A stretch of DNA of 13,960 nt from contig JACRCB010000032.1 of assembly GCA_016219165.1 (NCBI GenBank), positions 1 through 13,960 on the forward strand, in the 5' to 3' direction. The translations under genes were made by a program, and so were the position numbers. Positions 1 through 6,567 of this stretch are shown piece after piece. Below the pieces are notes generated by a model. That model ran no database searches. It was given only the letters and a program-made list of their open reading frames with translations, and was not told the origin of the DNA. The DNA is from Deltaproteobacteria bacterium. Its GTDB lineage: Bacteria > Desulfobacterota > GWC2-55-46 > DRQE01. Position 1 is the stretch's first letter; the number at the start of each line of letters is the position of its first letter.

Positions 1-63
1 CTTGACCGCGGAAATCTTGAAATCCCTGTCAAACCGTGCTTTTTTGCCGTTTCCCCCTGCCAT
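1..63 (-). CDS. IS3-family transposase OrfA, N-terminal fragment (cut by window edge)
   Basis: An ATG at 63-61 opens a frame that stays open to the window edge and encodes 21 residues beginning MAGGNGKKARFDRDFK and ending ISAVK. The basic start followed by an 'RFdrdFKisAVKl'-type motif is the usual beginning of IS3-family OrfA, a helix-turn-helix protein that binds the IS ends. A GGAGG lies 6 bases before the ATG, which fixes the start. In this family OrfA is normally joined to OrfB by programmed -1 frameshifting to give the OrfAB transposase; that part is not in the window. Whether the element is intact cannot be judged here. Confidence 0.75.
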   Translation of the reverse strand, partial: MAGGNGKKARFDRDFKISAVK

Positions 64-141
64 TGGACACCTCCAGTTTTAGAGCCGGTATTCATACTGC
101 CACCAACTCTTCGTTGTGTCCACTTTTTCGGGGGAAGATCA
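1..141 (-). mobile_element. IS3-family insertion sequence, left end (partial)
   Basis: Read on the minus strand, the element begins at position 141 with TGATCTTCCCCCGAAAAAGT followed by GGACAC. This has the TGATCTT...AGTGGACAC layout that I recall for the left terminal inverted repeat of IS3. An orfA start lies 78 bases inside the end, behind a strong Shine-Dalgarno, as expected for IS3-family elements. The rest of the element, including orfB (DDE integrase) and the right inverted repeat, lies beyond the left edge. The insertion interrupts an AT-rich reading frame (see the fragment at 139-357). IS3-family elements usually duplicate 3-4 bp of target, so the host bases next to this end (+ strand TGC or TGCC at 142-145) should recur beyond the other end. 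The call rests on the end sequence plus 21 residues of orfA. Confidence 0.8.
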
Positions 142-357
142 TGCCAATGGTTCAGTAACACTATTTATTATGTTTTGGGTTGTGAGACTTGTAACGATTG
201 ATAATTCAATACTTGCTTTTTGCCGAATGGAGTCTGATAGTATTTTTACACCTTCCAAGTTCACGAAAGGGGAAGATATAAATAATTCTTTTTTTGTTTT
301 TGCAACAACACTAATAAATTCATTTTTCCATGGCGATATTAAGAAGTTATGCTGCAT
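139..357 (-). pseudogene. PLD-like domain protein, 5' fragment truncated by the IS3-family insertion
   Basis: The frame opens with ATG at 357 and encodes 72 residues. It begins MQHNFLISPWKNEF and contains KKELFISSPFVNLEGVKIL and IELSIVTSLT. A short 'fl.spw..ef...i...kkel.i.sPfv...gv..l' start followed by a beta strand resembles the N-terminus of phospholipase D-like (HKD-type) proteins, some of which are nucleases. The HKD motif itself would lie in the missing part, so this is pattern recognition, not proof. The stop codon TGA (141-139) is the first three bases of the IS, so it is supplied by the insertion. An in-frame stop about seven codons upstream, with no other start codon between, makes the ATG the likely start, although no Shine-Dalgarno is evident. 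A TATAAT (minus strand, 407-402) lies 45 bases upstream but lacks a matching -35. The region is far more AT-rich than its neighbours, suggesting acquired DNA. It lies 71 bp downstream of purH. Confidence 0.55.
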
Positions 358-428
358 AGTTGTATTTTTTAAGTTGTTTCAAAGATGGCAAAATTTATTG
401 CATTATATGGTTCTTAACCATCCATCCC

Positions 429-1997
429 TCAGTGCCTGAAGTGTCTTATCCCGGTAAACACCATCGCCATATTGCGTTCGTCTGCGGCCTTTATGATATC
501 CCCGTCCCTTATACTCCCGCCGGGCTGGATTATTGCGGTTATACCGGCCTCGGCGGCCATGTCCACGTTGTCCCTGAAGGGGAAGAACGCATCGGACGCG
601 AGGACCGCGCCCGGCAGGGCAAGCCCGGCGTCCTTTGCCTTCATTATCGCTATGCGGGTCGAGTCTATCCTCGACATCTGTCCCGCGCCTATGCCTATGG
701 TCCGGGCGCTTTTGGCGAGGATTATCGCGTTGCTCTTTACGTGCTTTGCCACGTTCCATGCGAACAGAAGGTCTTCCAACTCTTGGTCCGTCGGTTCTCT
801 TTTGGTTACGGTCTTTAAATCCGCCGCGCTCTCCCTGTCGAGCGTTTGGACGAGGACCCCCCCGGATACCCTTTTTATATCGCGGCCCGGCATTTCTTTT
901 CCGGCCGGCCTCTCGACCTCCAGTATCCTCAGGTTTTTCTTTTCTTTCAAGACATCGAACGCGGCCTTTTCGTAACCGGGCGCGACTATGGCCTCGAGGA
1001 ACAGGTCGGTTAATTTTTCCGCGAGTTTTTTTGTGACATGACAGTTGAATCCAACGATGCCGCCGAATGCGGATTTGGCGTCGCAGGCCATGGCGAGTTC
1101 ATACGCCTTTTCAACCCCTTCGTTGCTCATCGCAACCCCGCAGGGGTTATTGTGTTTTATTATCGCGCAGGCCGGTTCGTGGAACTCCCTCACGAGCTCG
1201 AGGGCGCTCGACAAGTCGAGGATGTTATTGTAGGAGAGTTCCTTCCCGTGGTGCTTTACCGCCGTTGCGAGGGTCGAGGGCGCGGCCGGGATGGAACCGT
1301 AGAATGCGGCCGCCTGATGGGGGTTTTCGCCGTAACGGAGGTCCATGATTTTTTTAAACTGAACGCTTAAGACATCGGGGAATCTTACAGGCTCTTCTTT
1401 TTCCCCCTCGCAGAGGGAGCCTAAATAATTCGATATGGCGCTGTCGTAACGGGCCGTAAGCGCAAACACCTTCCTTGCGAGTCCGAAACGCGTCTTGGCC
1501 GAGAGGGAGCCGTGTGATTCCTTCATCTCCTTTATTATGGACGGGTAGTCATCCGGGTCTACCACGGCGGCGGCGTATTTAAAGTTTTTTGCCGCGGCCC
1601 TGAGCATCGCCGGGCCGCCTATGTCTATGTTTTCAATCGCCTGCTCGAGCAAAGCCCCTCCCTCCACGGTCTTTTCAAAGGCATAGAGATTCACGACGAC
1701 CATGTCCACGGGGAGTATATCATGGTCTTGCATCTGCCGTGCATGTTCCGCGTTATCCCTTATCCCCAGTATCCCCCCGTGTATCTTCGGGTGGAGTGTC
1801 TTTACCCTGCCCCCGAGCATCTCGGGGAATCCCGTGTAGGAAGATATCGGTATGACCGGCACCCCCCCTTTTTTAAGGAGTTCGGCCGTGCCCCCGGTCG
1901 ATATTATCTCGACCCCCATCGATGCAAGTTCCCCCGCGAACTCGATGAGCCCTCTTTTATCCGTAACGCTTATTATCGCCCGCTCGACCTTCCTCAT
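429..1997 (-). CDS. purH: Bifunctional AICAR formyltransferase / IMP cyclohydrolase (PurH)
   Basis: PurH catalyses the last two steps of de novo IMP synthesis in the cytoplasm: formylation of AICAR with 10-formyl-THF, then ring closure of FAICAR to IMP. The protein is 522 residues, normal for the family. The N-terminal MGS-like cyclohydrolase domain (about 1-200) shows ISTGGTAELL (32-41) and GGRVKTLHPKIHGG (62-75). The C-terminal transformylase domain carries KHNNPCGVA (281-289), whose Lys-His pair corresponds to the catalytic KH of the family, and RYGENPHQ (221-228). The end, FPFRDNVDMAAEAGITAIIQ then PGGSIRDGD, is typical. The frame is open 40 codons further upstream, but those residues are low-complexity translation of the repeat element. 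ATG 1997 is chosen because the conserved domain begins there and AAGGA sits a few bases before it. No overlapping neighbour exists; a repeat element separates it from the ASKHA gene, so it probably has its own promoter or read-through expression. Confidence 0.97.
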   Translation of the reverse strand: MRKVERAIISVTDKRGLIEFAGELASMGVEIISTGGTAELLKKGGVPVIPISSYTGFPEMLGGRVKTLHPKIHGGILGIRDNAEHARQMQDHDILPVDMVVVNLYAFEKTVEGGALLEQAIENIDIGGPAMLRAAAKNFKYAAAVVDPDDYPSIIKEMKESHGSLSAKTRFGLARKVFALTARYDSAISNYLGSLCEGEKEEPVRFPDVLSVQFKKIMDLRYGENPHQAAAFYGSIPAAPSTLATAVKHHGKELSYNNILDLSSALELVREFHEPACAIIKHNNPCGVAMSNEGVEKAYELAMACDAKSAFGGIVGFNCHVTKKLAEKLTDLFLEAIVAPGYEKAAFDVLKEKKNLRILEVERPAGKEMPGRDIKRVSGGVLVQTLDRESAADLKTVTKREPTDQELEDLLFAWNVAKHVKSNAIILAKSARTIGIGAGQMSRIDSTRIAIMKAKDAGLALPGAVLASDAFFPFRDNVDMAAEAGITAIIQPGGSIRDGDIIKAADERNMAMVFTGIRHFRH

Positions 1998-2067
1998 GGT
2001 TTCCTTTCTTTTTCGCGGAAAACTTTTAGGGAATCTCTGAAAAATTGTATCTCTGGGAGAACCTTTC

Positions 2068-2092
2068 CGACCCACCCTGCGGGTGGGTGCCC
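2068..2092 (+). repeat. 25-nt hairpin module, copy B
   Basis: The form is CGACCCA-CCC-TGC-GGG-TGGGTGCCC: an 8-bp stem (ACCCACCC/GGGTGGGT) with a TGC loop and asymmetric flanks CG- and -GCCC that give it a direction. It forms part of the left arm of the foldback element and is preceded by GAGAACCTTTC. Related copies are at 2170-2194 (minus strand) and 9020-9044 (plus strand). Confidence 0.8.
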
Positions 2093-2169
2093 GAAGTTCC
2101 CCCCAGATTCCCTCCAAAGACTTTTAGAAAAACTGAAAGTTTTTGAACTGAAAATTTTTGGAGAGAGCG

Positions 2170-2194
2170 GGGCACCCATGCGAAGCATGGGTCG
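2170..2194 (-). repeat. 25-nt hairpin module, copy A (inverted)
   Basis: On the minus strand the form is CGACCCA-TGC-TTC-GCA-TGGGTGCCC: the same 8-bp stem architecture as the other copies, but the apical triplet pair is TGC/GCA instead of CCC/GGG, so two base pairs have changed on both sides. It forms part of the right arm of the foldback element and directly abuts the 26-bp palindrome at 2194-2219. Confidence 0.8.
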
Positions 2195-2219
2195 AGAACC
2201 TTTTTATAAAAAGGTTCTC
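2194..2219. repeat. Perfect 26-bp palindrome
   Basis: GAGAACCTTTTT (2194-2205) and AAAAAGGTTCTC (2208-2219) are exact reverse complements around a central AT. It sits inside the right arm of the foldback element. The left arm has only the half GAGAACCTTT (2057-2066), so this looks like an extra local duplication in one arm. No U-tract follows on either strand, so it is not a standard terminator. Confidence 0.85.
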
Positions 2220-2221
2220 TC

Positions 2222-2250
2222 AAAATAATTTTTCAGACTTTCCTTAACAA
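2222..2250 (-). promoter_or_regulatory. Weak candidate sigma-70 promoter for purH
   Basis: On the minus strand, TTGTTA (2250-2245) and TATTTT (2227-2222) are separated by exactly 17 bases; each matches the sigma-70 consensus at four of six positions. It lies in the right arm of the foldback element and would give purH a leader of roughly 220 nt running through the whole structure. With two mismatches in each box in an AT-rich repeat, chance is a real alternative. Confidence 0.25.
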
Positions 2251-2279
2251 GGTTCGGCGTAATATTTGAGACAGGCCCT

Positions 2280-3563
2280 CTAAAAACTCATGTTTTTTAT
2301 GAATTCCTTTTCAAAAAGCCTGCTCCCTGAGAGGGGGATGTATTTTGCCGTCTTTGCGATTTCTTCCGCCTCTTTTTTGTAATCGTCGGATAGGAGCGTA
2401 AGCCTTGCCCCGTTGAGCACCGCGTCTCCGACGCTTTCGACCCTGCCGAGCCACGCCCTATCCACCACCCCGATGTCCGCGAGCGATTCTTTTTTGAGGT
2501 GGCTTCCGAACGCGCCGGCTATATATACCTTTTCGATATCATCGGGGCGCGTCTTTGCCTTCTCAAGGACGACCGATATGCCGGCCTTCAGCGCGGCCTT
2601 TGCGACCTGAACCGCCCTTACATCACGCTGGGACAGCGTAATCTCTCCGGAAGGGCCCCTGAAAATGATAAAACTGTTTTCACCCTTTTTTTTCTTTATT
2701 CTGTCCGCGAGGTTTGTCGGGACCTCGGCCCTTTCTTTAATCCTTCCGGAGGGGTCTATGACGCCGGTTTTAAACAGTTCGGCCGCGGCGTCCACGATGC
2801 CGCTTCCGCATATGCCCCCGGGCCGGACCCGCCCTATCACATCGAGTTTGAGGGTTCCGCCTTCAATCCTTAATCCGCTTATCGCCCCTTTGGCCGCGGT
2901 CATGCCGCATTCCATCTCCCCGCCTTCGAAGGCCGGCCCCGCGGGCGCCGATGTCGTAAAGAGCCCTCGCGGTGTAGAGAGTATTATCTCACTGTTTGTG
3001 CCTATGTCAATTGCGAGTATATTGCCTTTTCCTTTGGCTATCCCCGTGGAGAGCGTAACGGCCACCGCATCCCCGCCGACAAACCCCCCTATAATGGGGA
3101 AGGCATAGAGCCGCGTGCGGGGAGGGACGTCTAAACCGATATCCCTCGCGGCAAGGCGTTTTGCCTCTTTAAAAACGGGCTTATACGGCGCCGTTCCGAT
3201 GGGCCCGGGCGATACCCCGATGAGGATGTGCTCCATTACGGAGTTCCCGGCAGCGGATATTTCTTTGAGTTCTTTTTTCCTCTTTCCCGAACCGCGGAGG
3301 AGTTCCGATATTATCCCGTCAAATGCGGAGACGGCGCATCTTTGGAGCCTTTCGAGGAGCCGGGGGTTGCCTGTTATAGACTCTATCCTTGAGATTACGT
3401 CGGCGCCCCATCTTTTCTGCGGATTGGGCAGGGACGCGGTGCCCATGACCCTCCCGTCTCCGGTATCCACAAGAGACCCCGCGAGCGTTGTCGTGCCGAC
3501 ATCGAGTGCGATGCCGTATCCCCCGCCCGGAGGCGGAGTCTTAAGGGTCTTTGCAGCCGCCAT
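2280..3563 (-). CDS. ASKHA-domain (DUF4445 / RACo-like) ATPase lacking the ferredoxin domain
   Basis: This 427-residue protein matches the ASKHA-fold family that includes RACo, the ATP-dependent reductive activator of corrinoid proteins. Visible motifs: DVGTTT (21-26, phosphate 1), GNSVMEHILIG (106-116), GGFVGGDAVA (159-168), AIDIGTNSEI (184-193, phosphate 2), GPAFEGGEMECGMTAAKGAI (209-228), CGSGIVDA (252-259) and VYIAGAFGSHL (346-356, adenosine motif). Family members usually carry an N-terminal [2Fe-2S] ferredoxin domain. Here the ASKHA domain begins within 16 residues of the start, so electrons would have to come from a separate partner. The start lies 10 bases after the mlaD stop, so it is probably co-transcribed with mlaD, although no Shine-Dalgarno is visible. 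No corrinoid protein or methyltransferase gene is in the window, so the substrate is unknown. The family call is firm; the role in reactivating a corrinoid protein is inference. Confidence 0.85.
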   Translation of the reverse strand: MAAAKTLKTPPPGGGYGIALDVGTTTLAGSLVDTGDGRVMGTASLPNPQKRWGADVISRIESITGNPRLLERLQRCAVSAFDGIISELLRGSGKRKKELKEISAAGNSVMEHILIGVSPGPIGTAPYKPVFKEAKRLAARDIGLDVPPRTRLYAFPIIGGFVGGDAVAVTLSTGIAKGKGNILAIDIGTNSEIILSTPRGLFTTSAPAGPAFEGGEMECGMTAAKGAISGLRIEGGTLKLDVIGRVRPGGICGSGIVDAAAELFKTGVIDPSGRIKERAEVPTNLADRIKKKKGENSFIIFRGPSGEITLSQRDVRAVQVAKAALKAGISVVLEKAKTRPDDIEKVYIAGAFGSHLKKESLADIGVVDRAWLGRVESVGDAVLNGARLTLLSDDYKKEAEEIAKTAKYIPLSGSRLFEKEFIKNMSF

Positions 3564-3573
3564 TTTGCAACCG

Positions 3574-5022
3574 TCAGGGTTTGATGGAAGGGGCGCTCGT
3601 AAACAGATATTTCAGGTCCTCGTCTTCGAATTCAAATCCAACTCCGAGGTATGCCGATTCGAAGCCGTCCTTGCTTATGAAATCATCATAGCCCGCCGTA
3701 ACGAAGAAGTACTTGTTCAGACGCACGAGGGTGCCTATCTTAAGATGCGGGTTGCGTTTTTTGTTGAAGTCGAAGTCGAACGCCTCGAAGGCAATCTTGA
3801 CCCTGTCCTTTAACATATAGTAGTCTATGCCGAACCCGCCGGATGATTCGATTACGCCGCCCCTTATCGCCAGGTCTTCGAACCTCTTCGCCAACTCAAG
3901 CGAGAGTTTAAACTCCTGGGAGGTCTTGGTTACGCTGGTGGTGGCGCCGCCTATGGTTACGGTTTCGGTCTTCCGGCGCCCACGCGGGTCGTCCACCACC
4001 TCGAACAGATAATACTTGTCGGCCTTCGGCTGCACCTTTAACGAAAGGTAATTTTTCGTGTCCTGTTCGTCGAAGAGGAATTCCCCCCTGTAAGATACGA
4101 ATGTGCGGAAGCGTTCCGTCCTGTCGATATAATTATTTATTCCGCTGAGCGTCTTGTTGAGGATTTCATGGGTTGTCGGGTCGTTTATGAGTTTCCCGAG
4201 GGTCCCTTCGCCCCTGTCTATCTTCTTTGCGATACTGTCCACGGAAGAGATGGTGTCTTCCACTTTGGGGGCGATCTTATTCAAGGTGTCCATCGCCTCC
4301 TCGAGTTTGAGCGAGGCGTTTTTCAGGTTTTCCACCCCGCCCTTGAGGTTATCTTTATTCTCCACGATAAGGCTGTTCAAGTTCCTGGAGGCGTCTTTTA
4401 TGGAGGCCGAGAAATCCTCGAAGTTCACCATAACGGTGGAAAACCTCTTGTCGTTCTCCTTTATGATGGCGTTTACGTTTTCGGTTACCTCCTCGAGGTT
4501 TTTGACTATGTTTTTAAGCGTTGCCTCCCCCTCGTTGCCGCCGAGGACCGAGCTGAAAGAGGCGGTTACGTTCTTGACGTCGGAGGCGACATCCGCGAGC
4601 AGGTTTATCAGTTTCTCCATGTCCGCGTAGGTTGCAACCCTCGTTATATCTCCTCCCTCTTCGAGAGAAGGCGCGTTGGGGGAGCCGGGAATGAGTTCGA
4701 GGTATCTTTCTCCGAGCATGCCGGACGTTCTCAATACGGCGGTGAAGTCCTTGCCTATCTTAACCTCCGGCCTTATCCTGAGCACGAGTTTTGCCTTGTT
4801 GTCCTCCAGGAGTATCTTTCTTACCCTCCCGACCTCCACACCGGCCACCCTGACCGAGGCATTCGTATCCAACCCGGAGGCATTGTCGAGCCGCACGGTC
4901 AGGGTATAGCCCTCCTCCCTTCCGAACTTAATCCCCCCCACCCTTAGAGACATGTAGACAAGGAGGATAAGCCCTATGAAAACAAAGATTCCTACCTTTG
5001 CCTCGGCGCTTAATTTAAGCAT
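3574..5022 (-). CDS. mlaD: MCE/MlaD-family lipid-transport protein with beta-rich C-terminal region
   Basis: This is the substrate-binding MCE subunit of an Mla-type phospholipid ABC transporter, anchored in the inner membrane and projecting into the periplasm. The 482 residues show one N-terminal membrane segment (about 10-27), a single MCE domain (about 38-115) with NASVRVAGVEVGRV (54-67) and GMLGERYLELIPGS (101-114), then a long predicted helical region (about 130-285) ending in GEGTLGKLINDP (271-282). The last 175 residues (about 304-478) contain many short alternating hydrophobic/aromatic stretches such as NYLSLKVQ, KYYLFEVVD, FKLSLELAKRF, KYFFVTAGYDDF and YLGVGFEFE, with glycine turns, resembling beta-barrel strands. 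E. coli MlaD is only about 180 residues, so this is a much longer form. It starts 4 bases after the mlaF stop. No mlaC or mlaB follows. The beta-barrel reading is inference from strand pattern only. Confidence 0.93.
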   Translation of the reverse strand: MLKLSAEAKVGIFVFIGLILLVYMSLRVGGIKFGREEGYTLTVRLDNASGLDTNASVRVAGVEVGRVRKILLEDNKAKLVLRIRPEVKIGKDFTAVLRTSGMLGERYLELIPGSPNAPSLEEGGDITRVATYADMEKLINLLADVASDVKNVTASFSSVLGGNEGEATLKNIVKNLEEVTENVNAIIKENDKRFSTVMVNFEDFSASIKDASRNLNSLIVENKDNLKGGVENLKNASLKLEEAMDTLNKIAPKVEDTISSVDSIAKKIDRGEGTLGKLINDPTTHEILNKTLSGINNYIDRTERFRTFVSYRGEFLFDEQDTKNYLSLKVQPKADKYYLFEVVDDPRGRRKTETVTIGGATTSVTKTSQEFKLSLELAKRFEDLAIRGGVIESSGGFGIDYYMLKDRVKIAFEAFDFDFNKKRNPHLKIGTLVRLNKYFFVTAGYDDFISKDGFESAYLGVGFEFEDEDLKYLFTSAPSIKP

Positions 5023-5026
5023 AGGT

Positions 5027-5773
5027 TTAGTATACCTTTATCGGCCCCTGCGCGCTCCCCGCGAGAAATTGCCGCAATACGGGGTTAGCGTTCTTCTTCA
5101 TCTCTTCCACTGCGCCATGCTCTATGATTTTCCCCTCGTATATCATGGCGACCATGTCGGCTATCTTGTATGTAAGCGCTATATCGTGCGTGATTGCGAT
5201 ATAGGTCGTCTTAAGGGCCTTCTGCGTTTCGGACATGAGATTTGCTATGGAATCGCTCATTATGGGGTCGAGCCCGGTCGTAGGCTCATCGAAGAGGACT
5301 ATCTCAGGGTCCATCACGATGGCCCTTGCAAGCCCCACCCGCTTTTTCATTCCGCCGCTTAAGTCCGCGGGCATCATATCCTCGACCCCCACAAGCCCCA
5401 CCCTCCTTAATTTTTCCGTTACAATCCCGCGGATGTCCTTGTCCGCCAGGTCCGTGTGTTCCTTGAGCGGGAACCCCACGTTTCCGGCAACGGTCATGGA
5501 ATCAAACAAGGCGGCCCCCTGGAATAGCATCCCGAAGCGTTTCAATACCTCGGTAAACTCCCTTTCCCCCATCTTTGTTATGTCTTTTCCGTCGACGAGG
5601 ATTTTGCCCGAGTCCGGCTTCAACAGCCCCACTATGTGCTTTATGAGGACGCTTTTGCCCACGCCGCTTCTGCCTATTATGACGGTGGTCTTGCCGTCCT
5701 CTATGGCGAGGTCCACTCCGTCGAGCACGACCTTCACGTTGAAGGATTTCTTAAGGTCTATAATTTCTATCAT
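5027..5773 (-). CDS. mlaF: Mla-type ABC transporter ATP-binding protein
   Basis: This is the cytoplasmic ATPase that powers the MlaE permease in phospholipid transport between the membranes. It is 248 residues, with Walker A GRSGVGKS (34-41), Q-loop LFQGAALFDS (83-92), signature LSGGMKKR (138-145), Walker B IVLFDEP (158-164), the D-loop TGLDP and the switch histidine in AITHD (H196). LSGGMKKRVGLARAIVMDPE is the form typical of MCE-associated ATPases. The frame is open back to an ATG at 5848, but that would overlap the 3' end of mlaE and add 25 residues unlike the family. ATG 5773 (MIEIIDLKKSF) is therefore preferred, 23 bases after the mlaE stop, although no clear Shine-Dalgarno is seen. It is followed after 4 bases by mlaD. 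Confidence 0.96.
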   Translation of the reverse strand: MIEIIDLKKSFNVKVVLDGVDLAIEDGKTTVIIGRSGVGKSVLIKHIVGLLKPDSGKILVDGKDITKMGEREFTEVLKRFGMLFQGAALFDSMTVAGNVGFPLKEHTDLADKDIRGIVTEKLRRVGLVGVEDMMPADLSGGMKKRVGLARAIVMDPEIVLFDEPTTGLDPIMSDSIANLMSETQKALKTTYIAITHDIALTYKIADMVAMIYEGKIIEHGAVEEMKKNANPVLRQFLAGSAQGPIKVY

Positions 5774-5796
5774 AACCGGATGTGTCTTTTCAAGGA

Positions 5797-6567
5797 TTAG
5801 AACATTATGGACGTTAGAATGTAGTCGGACACGAGTATAAGGACGCATCCCACCACAACCGCGTTCGTTGCGGCCCTCCCCACACCCTCGGCCCCTCCTG
5901 TCGTGTAGAAGCCCTGGTAACTCGCAACAAGTGTTATTATAAGCCCGAAGAAGAACGATTTTGTAACGCCGTACATTATGTCGTCCACGTTAACGAAATC
6001 CACCGTCCTTCCGATATAAACGCCCGGGTTTATGTTGAGAAGTGTAACCCCTACAAAATACCCTCCTATAACGCCGACAAAGTCGGTTATGACGGTAAGG
6101 ATAGGGAGCATGGAAAGGCCGGCGACTATCCTCGGCGTTATCAGGTATTTTACCGGGTTTATCGCCATCGTGTACAGGGCGTCTATCTGTTCGGTGACCC
6201 TCATTGTCCCGAGCTCCGTCGCCATGGCGCTCCCCGCCCTTCCCGTGACCATGAGGGCCGTAAGAACGGGCCCGAGTTCCCGCGCCATACTAAGCGCCAC
6301 GGTGGGGCCGACGAGGCTTTCAGCGCCGAATCTTTTAAGGGCGTTGAAACTCTGCATGGCGAGGACCATCCCCGTAAACGAACCGGTAAGTATTACCACA
6401 AAAAGGCTTTTTACGCCGACAAACTCCATCTGTTTAACTATGTTCCTGAGCTTATAGGGGGGGATGAAGATAAAATAAACGGCCTGGGCGAGGATGAGGA
6501 ACATATTGCCGGTTACGGTTACGGCCGTTACGGCCATCCGGCCGAGCCTTTCAAAGAGTTCCCTCAT
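5797..6567 (-). CDS. mlaE: Mla-type ABC transporter permease (MlaE)
   Basis: This inner-membrane permease of the phospholipid transporter works as a dimer with MlaF and an MCE subunit. It is 256 residues, the normal length, with about five or six hydrophobic membrane segments and the family hallmark RELGPVLTALMVTGRAGSAM followed by ATELGTMRVTEQIDAL in the middle, which couples to the ATPase. The start codon overlaps the alr stop as ATGA (6567-6564), and a GGAGGG 7 bases before it lies inside the alr 3' end, so translation is likely coupled to alr. mlaF follows after 23 bases. Confidence 0.96.
   Translation of the reverse strand: MRELFERLGRMAVTAVTVTGNMFLILAQAVYFIFIPPYKLRNIVKQMEFVGVKSLFVVILTGSFTGMVLAMQSFNALKRFGAESLVGPTVALSMARELGPVLTALMVTGRAGSAMATELGTMRVTEQIDALYTMAINPVKYLITPRIVAGLSMLPILTVITDFVGVIGGYFVGVTLLNINPGVYIGRTVDFVNVDDIMYGVTKSFFFGLIITLVASYQGFYTTGGAEGVGRAATNAVVVGCVLILVSDYILTSIMF

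Larger units (their letters stand above)
2014..2259. repeat. Imperfect ~246-bp foldback (inverted-repeat) element with nested hairpins
   Basis: Nearly the whole ASKHA-purH interval is one imperfect palindrome centred near 2136. The apex is AAAAACT / AGTTTTT with a GAA loop (2128-2144). Flanking it, CTCCAAA (2112-2118) pairs with TTTGGAG (2157-2163). A 25-nt hairpin module sits at 2068-2092 and, inverted, at 2170-2194. GAGAACCTTT (2057-2066) pairs with AAAGGTTCTC (2210-2219). CTGAAAAATT (2037-2046) pairs perfectly with AATTTTTCAG (2227-2236). The outermost 26 bases (2014-2039 against 2234-2259) match at 18 of 26 positions without gaps. No protein is encoded. The shape suggests a MITE or foldback-type non-autonomous element; a large folded leader of purH is the alternative. 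I see no clear target duplication. Confidence 0.75.

Noticed and set aside
402..407. Minus-strand TATAAT upstream of the PLD-like fragment as a promoter
   Set aside because: The -10 is perfect but the hexamer 17 bases upstream (CACTGA) has one match to the -35 consensus; AT-rich DNA yields such boxes by chance.
360..818. Long + strand open frames opposite purH, ASKHA, mla, purA, hisZ and serA
   Set aside because: They are shadows of GC-rich genes read on the other strand, with no recognisable domains or Shine-Dalgarno, and lie opposite frames with clear family motifs.
1998..2117. In-frame 40-codon extension of purH upstream of ATG 1997
   Set aside because: The extra residues are translation of the foldback repeat and precede the conserved start of the cyclohydrolase domain; a good Shine-Dalgarno sits before ATG 1997.
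2194..2219. 26-bp palindrome as a terminator after the ASKHA gene
   Set aside because: There is no U-tract after the stem on either strand; it is better seen as part of the foldback element.
5774..5848. Upstream ATG for mlaF at 5848
   Set aside because: It would overlap the end of mlaE by about 50 bp and add 25 residues unlike the family; MIEIIDLKKSF is the usual beginning.
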